This document shows, one piece after another, positions 57,336 to 64,000 of a DNA stretch of 64,000 nucleotides. The notes under the pieces were generated by a model, which was not told the DNA's origin, searched no databases, and saw only the letters and a list, made by a program, of their open reading frames with translations. Both the position numbers and the translations under genes were made by a program. Where the stretch lies: NCBI GenBank assembly GCA_016234495.1, contig JACRBI010000004.1, forward strand, positions 62,001 to 126,000, written 5' to 3'. How positions within the stretch are numbered: position 1 is the stretch's first letter; each line of letters opens with the position of its first letter. Source of the stretch: Chloroflexota bacterium (GTDB taxonomy: Bacteria > Chloroflexota > Anaerolineae > Anaerolineales > Villigracilaceae).

Positions 57336-58924
57336 TGGAAAAATTCTCTCCCCGCGATCAGGCGTTAAATCCAGAGGAAACGACGCGCCAATTTTACAAA
57401 AACTGGCGCGAGCAGTTTTCACTTCCCCTGCTTATTGGCATGCTCGTTTTCGGCGGTGTCGCGCTAATCCCCGCACTGAGCACATCCAAAAGCACGCTCA
57501 TTAATGCTGTCTTTATTGCATTGTTTGTAATTACCGGCATTGTGACCGTTGTCCGTTTTTCGTATTCGGCACGCATGAGTGTGATCATGCTCGGGGTTTA
57601 TGTGATCGGGCTGATCGAACTGATCACACATGGCATTTTGGGCGACGGTCTATTTTTCTTTTTAGGCTTGATCGTGTTCGCCACAATGTTACTTTCGCCC
57701 AAGGCTGGCGTAGCCGCTCTGGTTGTCAATTTATTAACTTTCGTATTATTTGGCTGGCTCATTTTGGGCGGAAAGTTAATCCCTCTGAACCCGAATGCGC
57801 CTCCGGCGTTAATGGCAGACTGGCTTAGCGCCACAGTTGCTGTCATCATGTTCGGCGCCGTAATCATTTTTGGTTTCCAGAGGCTCGAGGCAGAATTCCT
57901 CAAAGCTCAAAACCAGGTTGAGTCAACTTTGAATACGCTCAAGATCGAGCGCACCAATCTTGAGATTACAGTTTCTGAGCGCACCCGCCAACTGGACAAG
58001 GTCAATCAGATCGGTCGGGCAGTTACCGCAATCCTGGAGCCCGACGAACTTCTGCGGCGCGCAGCGCATCTCATTTCACAAGAATTTGAATATTATTACA
58101 TCGCGATATTTTTACTCGACATTACCGGGCAATGGGCTGAATTAAAAGAAGCCACCGGCGAGGCCGGGCGGATATTGCGCGAAAATAAACACCGCGTCGA
58201 TATAAATGGGAAAAGCATAATCGGCAGAGCCATACGCACAAAAATAGCCCATTTCGTTCAGGAAAATACGAACGAACCCGTCCGCCCCGATAACCCCTTG
58301 CTTCCGTATACCCGCTCCCAGATCGCCCTGCCACTGATCGTTGGCGAAATTGTCCTTGGCGCTTTGGAAATGCATTCAACAAAAACGAACGCCTTCTCTT
58401 TGCAGGAAGTGGGAGCGTTCCAAAGCATGGCAAATGAAATAGCGATTGCCCTTGAAAATTCGCATTTGTTCCGCGAGGCACAACAAAGCCTTTCAGAAAT
58501 GCGCGCAACACAAAGGCAGTACATTCAAGGCGCATGGTCATCATTGACAGCGGATCAAAGCCTGGAATACGCGCTCGGAGATAACGATCAGGCAAATAAC
58601 AAAGACCTGGAAATCCCCCTCTTGCTGCGGGATCAGGCAATCGGGCAGATCCATTTGGAGAATTCATCCGACTGGACACCCGAGCAAAAAAATCTGATCG
58701 CATCCATCACAGCGCAAGCGACCCTGGCATTGGAAAACGCCAGACTGGTTGAGGAGAGTCAGTCGGTCGCCGTCCGCGAGAGACTTGCAAATGAACTTAT
58801 TGCCAAGATTTGGTCTTCCACGAACATGGACAACATTCTTCAAACAACGGTACGGGAACTGGGGCGCACGCTCGAAGCTGCCGAAGTGGTGATCGAAGTT
58901 TCAATGGACGGAGACCATGGATAG
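57335..58924 (+). CDS. membrane GAF-domain protein, no kinase
   Basis: The 529-residue protein has about five or six N-terminal membrane helices (30-190), then a coiled coil (ERTNLEITVSERTRQLDKVN), a GAF domain with RSQIALPLIVGEIVLGALEM (about 235-390), a degenerate second GAF-like part and the conserved tail NMDNILQTTVRELGRTLEAA. Start and stop overlap with both neighbours. No catalytic domain is present. Confidence 0.9.
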   Translation: MEKFSPRDQALNPEETTRQFYKNWREQFSLPLLIGMLVFGGVALIPALSTSKSTLINAVFIALFVITGIVTVVRFSYSARMSVIMLGVYVIGLIELITHGILGDGLFFFLGLIVFATMLLSPKAGVAALVVNLLTFVLFGWLILGGKLIPLNPNAPPALMADWLSATVAVIMFGAVIIFGFQRLEAEFLKAQNQVESTLNTLKIERTNLEITVSERTRQLDKVNQIGRAVTAILEPDELLRRAAHLISQEFEYYYIAIFLLDITGQWAELKEATGEAGRILRENKHRVDINGKSIIGRAIRTKIAHFVQENTNEPVRPDNPLLPYTRSQIALPLIVGEIVLGALEMHSTKTNAFSLQEVGAFQSMANEIAIALENSHLFREAQQSLSEMRATQRQYIQGAWSSLTADQSLEYALGDNDQANNKDLEIPLLLRDQAIGQIHLENSSDWTPEQKNLIASITAQATLALENARLVEESQSVAVRERLANELIAKIWSSTNMDNILQTTVRELGRTLEAAEVVIEVSMDGDHG

Positions 58925-60593
58925 CAATTTCACATCTTCGCAGCCGCCCGAAGCAAACCCGGCGTTTTTCAATTACAAAGACTGGCGGGCCGGTTTTATT
59001 CTGATCGTTTTACGTGTGGCATGCGTGCTTGGCGCAGCACTCATCCTGTTCAACTGGGAAACTACACCACCCAACGACCGAATTTTATTTATCGGCATTT
59101 ATTCCGCGATTCTCCTTTTGACATTACTCCCTGTGCCTTACCTGGCGCGCGCATCTCTGCTTCTGGTCATCATCTACATCGTCGGCGCAAACTCAATTCT
59201 GGGGTGGGGTCCCTGGCTGGACGGAAGCATCTTTTTCATCACCTGCGCGGCATTGGCCTCCCTGCTGTTTGACCGTCATGTTGACTTATTTATCCTGACT
59301 GCAAGCGTATTAACGACCATCGTGATTGCAGTTTTACAGCAATCTGGAATATATCAGCTTCCACCGCATGGCTTACCTGCCATCACACCAGCAGACTGGT
59401 TCGCGTATATTCTTGATTTTTCTGTCCCTGCGGCAATTCTCATTATTGCAATTACCCAGTTCAAAGAGGCCTTCGTGCGGGTCGTTGGTCAAATGCAGGA
59501 TACACTTCAATCGTTTTCTGCAGAACGCTCGGCGCTGCAGGAAAAGGTCAGCGAACGCACCGAGGAATTAAATTCCCAGACAGCGCAATTCCGTACTTCG
59601 GCCAGCGTGGCAAGATTTGTCGCTGAGATTCAAGACATCCCCAGCTTGATCGAAATTGTGACGCGGCTCATTTCAGATCAATTTGGCTACTATCATGCCG
59701 GATTTTACATTTTGGATGAGCAGAAAAAGACCGCGTTCCTTCAGGCTGCTTCATCTCAAATCGGCAAACAACTCATCGGCCAGGGATTTCGCGTGGAGCC
59801 TGACAGGCGCAACGTTATGAATCAGGTCATACAACAGAATCGCCCCATCCTCTCGACAGATGTTGAAGATGCCAATTTTGTCCGCGAGCCAAACTTCCCG
59901 CTTACCCGCTCACGCATGATCCTGCCGCTCGCAGTGCGCGGAGATGTGATCGGAATGCTGGACCTGCATTCAGATCAACCAAAGGCTTTCACACCTCAAG
60001 ATGCAGAGATACTAAAAACCCTCTCTGACCTGATCGCCATTTCATATGATAATATGCGGCTTATTAATGAAACCAAAAACCTCGCCAATCAGCTTGAACT
60101 CAGCACTTCATTCCAGGCACAAAAAACGTGGGCTAAATTTACCAGCCGCCACAAGCCGGCGTATCAATATACTCCTGCGGGCGTTCGTCCCATCTTCGCT
60201 TTTGATAAACAGAGCGCCGCGGAAGGAATGCGCGTGCCGTTAACTTTATATGGAAAAAAAATTGGGACTATAAATTTGATAAGAAAAGGCGCGGTCACCG
60301 AATGGTCTGAGCGCGAGCGGGCTCTGGTCGAAAAGATTGCGCATCAGGTGGCGCTGGCGCTGGAAAACAGCCGGTTGGTTGATGAAGCCCAGAAAAGCTC
60401 GCTTCGGGATCAAATGATCGCGAACATTTCTACACGCGTCCGCGAAACATTGGATGTTGAGTCTGTCATTCGCACAGCCGCCACAGAACTGCGCAGAGTC
60501 TTTGACCTGAAAGAGGCTGAGATCACGATCGGCACCAATCAAGCTGAGGTATTACCCGGCAAAAAGCCGGCAAGTTCCATTCGCTCGAAATAA
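58917..60593 (+). CDS. membrane GAF-domain protein, no kinase
   Basis: The 558-residue protein has six or so membrane segments (25-195), a coiled coil ending SERTEELNSQT, a GAF domain with RSRMILPLAVRGDVIGMLDL (about 225-385), a second divergent GAF-like region with KPAYQYTPAGVRPIFAFDK and the tail DVESVIRTAATELRRVFDLK. It overlaps the previous gene by eight bases. The layout repeats that of its neighbours. Confidence 0.9.
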   Translation: MDSNFTSSQPPEANPAFFNYKDWRAGFILIVLRVACVLGAALILFNWETTPPNDRILFIGIYSAILLLTLLPVPYLARASLLLVIIYIVGANSILGWGPWLDGSIFFITCAALASLLFDRHVDLFILTASVLTTIVIAVLQQSGIYQLPPHGLPAITPADWFAYILDFSVPAAILIIAITQFKEAFVRVVGQMQDTLQSFSAERSALQEKVSERTEELNSQTAQFRTSASVARFVAEIQDIPSLIEIVTRLISDQFGYYHAGFYILDEQKKTAFLQAASSQIGKQLIGQGFRVEPDRRNVMNQVIQQNRPILSTDVEDANFVREPNFPLTRSRMILPLAVRGDVIGMLDLHSDQPKAFTPQDAEILKTLSDLIAISYDNMRLINETKNLANQLELSTSFQAQKTWAKFTSRHKPAYQYTPAGVRPIFAFDKQSAAEGMRVPLTLYGKKIGTINLIRKGAVTEWSERERALVEKIAHQVALALENSRLVDEAQKSSLRDQMIANISTRVRETLDVESVIRTAATELRRVFDLKEAEITIGTNQAEVLPGKKPASSIRSK

Positions 60594-60623
60594 TTCAATT
60601 AAGCTGCAAGGAAAGAATCTTCT

Positions 60624-62063
60624 GTGGATAAAGTGCCAGCGTTCGTGAAAATGAGTGAAACACAACGGTACACCCTTGTTGGTGTGCTTTTTGGATTCTT
60701 ATTCCCCATCCTTGGCACGCTGATAAAAATAATGGTCGCCGGGTTGCCGCTTACCGGGCTTGTGTTTATTAATGTTCAATTAACAGAACCACTGCTCTGG
60801 GTGATCGACACTGCGCCGGTGTTTCTTGGGCTGTTTGCCGGTTACGCCGGCCGAAAACAGGACTTGCTGTTAAAAGCCAACGAATATCTCAACGCGCACG
60901 AACAGGAATTAAAAACATATCAGTCCAACCTCGAAGAGCGGGTAAATGAACGCACCCGCGAGATCGAACATCGCAGCCACCTGCTCAAAGCTGTTGCCGA
61001 AGCCGGCAAAGGGATCACCTCATATCGAAACCTCTCCGAACTGCTGCAACAGACAACATATCTGATCCATGACAATTTTGGGTATTACCATGTGGGAATA
61101 TTTTTACTCGATGCCCGGAAAGAGTTCGCAGTATTGGCAGCAGCAAACAGTGAAGGCGGCCAGCGGATGCTCGAAAGGAAGCACCAACTCAAAGTTGGGG
61201 AAACAGGCATCGTCGGGTACGTGACCGAGAAAATTGAAGCCCGCATCGCATCTGACGTGGGCAAGGACGCGGTCTTTTTCAACAATCCCGACCTGCCTCA
61301 GACACGCTCCGAGATGGCGCTCCCTCTGGTGGTGGGCGGACAAATCCTCGGCGCGCTGGATGTGCAAAGCACGGAATCGCAGGCTTACACCGAAGAGGAT
61401 ATTGCGACCCTGCAAATTCTCGCCGAACAACTCGCGATCGCCATCCAAAATGCGAATTTGTTCAACGAGACTGAGAAAGCGCTTGAAGCTTCAAGGCTGG
61501 TGTACGGCGAGGTCAGCCGTGAGGCTTGGGGGAAGATTCTTCGCAACCAGCCGCGCACAAGTTTTCTTGCCACACCGCCGGCTACAGTGCAGATCTATTC
61601 CGAAGCGCTGGACCCGGTTATTTCAAAAGCTGTTGACACAGGCGATATTATTCTCGGGAGCGATAACTTGACGATCAGCGTTCCAGTCAAGGTGCGCGGA
61701 CTGGTTATTGGCGCGATCCGATTAAAAAAGAATGACATTTCTGAAGCCTGGACGCAGGACGAGACCAACCTTGCAATTGCCTTGTCGGAACAAATAAGCG
61801 GCGCTTTGGAGAGCGCCCGTCTTTACAGAGAGTCGCAGCAGCGCGCGGCGCGCGAAACTCTGGTTTCAAATATCTCAGCCCGCATCAGCGCCTTCCCGAA
61901 TGTTGAAACAATTTTGCGCGAAACCGTGCAGGAACTTGGGCAGACCATCGGGAACGCAGCCGTCACTTTTCAGCTGCTGGACCAGCCTGATGGACAGATT
62001 CAGGCTGAGGGTCAGGTTGGCCGAAGCGTAAATCCCGATACAACCAGAAGGGCAAGAGGGTAG
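60624..62063 (+). CDS. membrane GAF-domain protein, no kinase
   Basis: The 479-residue protein starts at a GTG (60624) after AAGGAAAG; an ATG nine codons later is possible. Two membrane segments near 18-40 and 55-75 are followed by a coiled coil (NERTREIEHRSHLLKAVAEA), a GAF domain with RSEMALPLVVGGQILGALDV (about 135-290), a divergent GAF-like region and the tail NVETILRETVQELGQTIGNA. It is a member of the same series with fewer helices. Confidence 0.88.
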   Translation: MDKVPAFVKMSETQRYTLVGVLFGFLFPILGTLIKIMVAGLPLTGLVFINVQLTEPLLWVIDTAPVFLGLFAGYAGRKQDLLLKANEYLNAHEQELKTYQSNLEERVNERTREIEHRSHLLKAVAEAGKGITSYRNLSELLQQTTYLIHDNFGYYHVGIFLLDARKEFAVLAAANSEGGQRMLERKHQLKVGETGIVGYVTEKIEARIASDVGKDAVFFNNPDLPQTRSEMALPLVVGGQILGALDVQSTESQAYTEEDIATLQILAEQLAIAIQNANLFNETEKALEASRLVYGEVSREAWGKILRNQPRTSFLATPPATVQIYSEALDPVISKAVDTGDIILGSDNLTISVPVKVRGLVIGAIRLKKNDISEAWTQDETNLAIALSEQISGALESARLYRESQQRAARETLVSNISARISAFPNVETILRETVQELGQTIGNAAVTFQLLDQPDGQIQAEGQVGRSVNPDTTRRARG

Positions 62064-62065
62064 CC

Positions 62066-63814
62066 ATGTCCACGCCACTTTTGCCCGCCGAAAATCAAAA
62101 CCGATCCATGCTGGGACGCCTCAGAGGATTCGGTCGAAGCGTGACCGCCGCGCACGGCAGCCTGCAAGATTTGGGACTTGCCCGCCGCGCCCAATTACTT
62201 AATGTCATTACTTTGCTTTTGACCCTCGCCTTTGCATTCGGTCTGGCATCCCAGCCCCGATCTGTCGTCCTCGTTTATTCCCTGTTGAGCGTATCGATCG
62301 TTTCATTTTTATTTGGAAAATCCAAATACCCCCGCGTTGGAATATTGCTTTTCTCGCTTGGCTTCATCTCTATTACATATCTTTCATTATTCCTCGGTCT
62401 CGCATCCGGGTTTCTGACATCTGTGCTGGCGGTTGTTCCGATCTCGTTGATCGTTGCCAGCGCTATCACGGGACCGCGCACCTTTGCCGTGCTTGCAATC
62501 TACGCCACCGCACTGACGGCGCTGGCTTCCTATTATTCAAAGGTTCCGATCCTTGAAAATAACATTGCCGAAGCAAGCGGCATTATCTTTTCAACTGGCG
62601 CGGTTCTTTTCGGTGTGATTGTTTTCCGTGCAAGGCTCGAAAAATCACGCCTGGAAGAGACCCGCGCAATCAATCAGGAATTGCAGGAAATAAAAACGAA
62701 TCTCGAAAAGCATGTGGATGATCGCACCCGCGAACTCGGCACAGCCAATCAACAGATTCAAGAACGCGCCATGCGGCTTCAAATCATCTCGGACATATCG
62801 CAGGAAATATCAACCAACATCGAACAGCAGCCCGCCGAATTGCTGGCGCGCATTGTCCGCTCCATCAGTGAAAAACTCGGCTTTTACCATGTGGGTATCT
62901 TTTTGCTGGACGAAAACCGTGAGTACGCAGTCTTGCGCGCCGCCAACAGTGAAGGCGGTCAGCGAATGCTTGAACGCCACCATCAATTAAAAGTTGGCGG
63001 TACAGGCATTGTGGGTTACGTCTCTCAGGCTGCCCACCCGCGTATCGCGCTCGACACCGGGTCAGATGCGGTGTTCTTTAATAATCCCAACCTGCCGAAG
63101 ACGCGTTCTGAAATCGCAATTCCCATTAAATACGGCAGCGCTGTCATCGGTGTATTGGACGCCCAAAGCACCCTGCCCTCAGCCTTCAAAGATGAAGATG
63201 TCAACATTCTTGAAACGCTTGCGAACCAGATCGCCATCGTTGTCAACATCGGAAATGCCGGCAACAATGCAAAAAATGCGAGCCTGAAAGCCGGCAGATT
63301 TACCCACAGCAAAGCCAAGCAGGATGGATTTCACTACCTGCCGGATGGAACGATCTCGACCAATCTCCCTTCAAACAGTCCGCTGCTGGAAAAAGCCCTC
63401 GCATCAGGCGAGACCGAGGTGACTGCCCAGCCTTCGACGGGCAATCCTGCCACTTTGGCAGTGCCGGTCAAATTCCGAGGTCAGGTGATCGGCGTTATCC
63501 ACATTCAGGCCGCGGAAGAAAAAAGGAAGTGGACGGAAGACGAAATCATCATGGTGCAGTCCATCTCTGACCGCGCGGCATTCGCCCTTGAGAATGCCCG
63601 CCTCTTTGAGGAAACCACCCGCCGCGCAGAACAGGAAGAAACCATTGCGCGGGTCACGACTCAAATTGGCGCTTCGACCAATTTCGACCACATCCTGCAG
63701 ACGACCATTCACGAACTTGGGCTGGCGCTTGGCGTTTCCCGCTCATTCATCCAGTTGGGCACCACGCCTGATGAAGAACCGTCCACGCAGACCAACCCTA
63801 ATGGACACAAGTAG
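62066..63814 (+). CDS. membrane GAF-domain protein, no kinase
   Basis: The 582-residue protein has about six membrane segments (45-190), a coiled coil (DDRTRELGTANQQIQERAMR), a GAF domain with RSEIAIPIKYGSAVIGVLDA (about 260-400), a second GAF-like region (PVKFRGQVIGVIHIQAAEEK) and the tail NFDHILQTTIHELGLALGVS. Only two bases separate it from the previous stop. Confidence 0.9.
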   Translation: MSTPLLPAENQNRSMLGRLRGFGRSVTAAHGSLQDLGLARRAQLLNVITLLLTLAFAFGLASQPRSVVLVYSLLSVSIVSFLFGKSKYPRVGILLFSLGFISITYLSLFLGLASGFLTSVLAVVPISLIVASAITGPRTFAVLAIYATALTALASYYSKVPILENNIAEASGIIFSTGAVLFGVIVFRARLEKSRLEETRAINQELQEIKTNLEKHVDDRTRELGTANQQIQERAMRLQIISDISQEISTNIEQQPAELLARIVRSISEKLGFYHVGIFLLDENREYAVLRAANSEGGQRMLERHHQLKVGGTGIVGYVSQAAHPRIALDTGSDAVFFNNPNLPKTRSEIAIPIKYGSAVIGVLDAQSTLPSAFKDEDVNILETLANQIAIVVNIGNAGNNAKNASLKAGRFTHSKAKQDGFHYLPDGTISTNLPSNSPLLEKALASGETEVTAQPSTGNPATLAVPVKFRGQVIGVIHIQAAEEKRKWTEDEIIMVQSISDRAAFALENARLFEETTRRAEQEETIARVTTQIGASTNFDHILQTTIHELGLALGVSRSFIQLGTTPDEEPSTQTNPNGHK

Positions 63815-63819
63815 ACGTT

Positions 63820-64000
63820 ATGAATCAGAGTAGTTCGGATCAAATTCGCACGGCTCCCAACATGGGGCTTAGACGCATCACATTGCAGACGCGCCTTGTG
63901 TTGATCATGCTGTTCATCTCCCTCGCACCGCTCATTTTCATTGCCGCGCGCAACATCCTTCAAACACAACAGGCGCTGGTCAGCAACGCCGAAGTCTCCC
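63820..64000 (+). CDS. membrane sensor protein, 3' end cut by window edge
   Basis: The visible 60 residues start MNQSSSDQIRTAPNMGLRRI and have one membrane helix (LVLIMLFISLAPLIFIAARN) like the first sensor of the operon. It begins five bases after the previous stop. It might be a further sensor or the missing histidine kinase. Confidence 0.8.
   Translation, partial: MNQSSSDQIRTAPNMGLRRITLQTRLVLIMLFISLAPLIFIAARNILQTQQALVSNAEVS

Noticed and set aside
53448-63814. Hybrid histidine kinases in the GAF operon
   Set aside because: I searched each protein for H-box and ATP-binding N/G-box motifs and found none; the proteins end right after the GAF-like tail.

Overview
The window reads as a chromosomal segment of an uncultured Anaerolineae-like member of the Chloroflexota carrying one integrated prophage. 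The lineage is an inference. It rests on runs of membrane-anchored GAF proteins without kinase domains, the style of the palindromic and heptad intergenic repeats, and the mix of host genes. No rRNA or marker gene is present to prove it.

Host left flank (1-11.9 kb): a truncated FAD-dependent glycerol-3-phosphate dehydrogenase-like gene and glycerol kinase (glpK), an APC-family permease, a radical-SAM/HhH DNA-repair-like protein, a FabH-like ketoacyl synthase, a secreted lipase with a C-terminal membrane anchor, a SET-domain protein, a HAD hydrolase coupled to a polyprenyl diphosphate synthase, and tRNA-Gly(CCC). Several intergenic regions hold inverted repeats. One repeat of the heptad type lies in frame inside the dehydrogenase gene.

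Prophage (about 11.95-52.43 kb): it is integrated in tRNA-Gly and bounded by a 31-bp direct repeat (attL 11919-11949, attR 52435-52465). Genes run mostly leftward: early and membrane genes with an 11-bp-phased GTAC array and a perfect 20-bp palindrome (43.5-46.2 kb), holin-like genes, terminase, portal, a 4354-residue polyvalent protein with metallopeptidase-like, N6-adenine methyltransferase and SF2 helicase parts, scaffold, HK97-type capsid protein, virion and tail proteins, GH25 endolysin, small control genes and an excisionase-like gene beside attL. The tyrosine integrase is at 46.5-47.3 kb. GC-rich hairpin repeats punctuate the late operon, and a hairpin-plus-terminator unit of about 130 bp occurs twice.

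Between the integrase and attR lies what I consider the most unusual part (47.4-52.2 kb): a leftward array of about a dozen tiny genes separated by ten integron-type attC recombination sites. All ten share RYYYAAC/GTTRRRY-like ends, a consensus close to TAACGCAAACCGTTRGGY at one end and the same unpaired A in the folded stem. No integron integrase is visible, so this looks like a gene-cassette cluster carried as phage cargo. The cassettes include a DNA cytosine methyltransferase-like protein, a DUF4326 protein and several small Cys-rich proteins whose C-termini are encoded inside the attC sites.

Host right flank (52.5-64 kb): the original 3' part of tRNA-Gly and its terminator, then an apparent operon with two receiver-only response regulators and six consecutive membrane proteins (the last cut by the window end). 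Five of these are complete and are built of HAMP or membrane segments, coiled coils and GAF domains but lack any histidine-kinase core.
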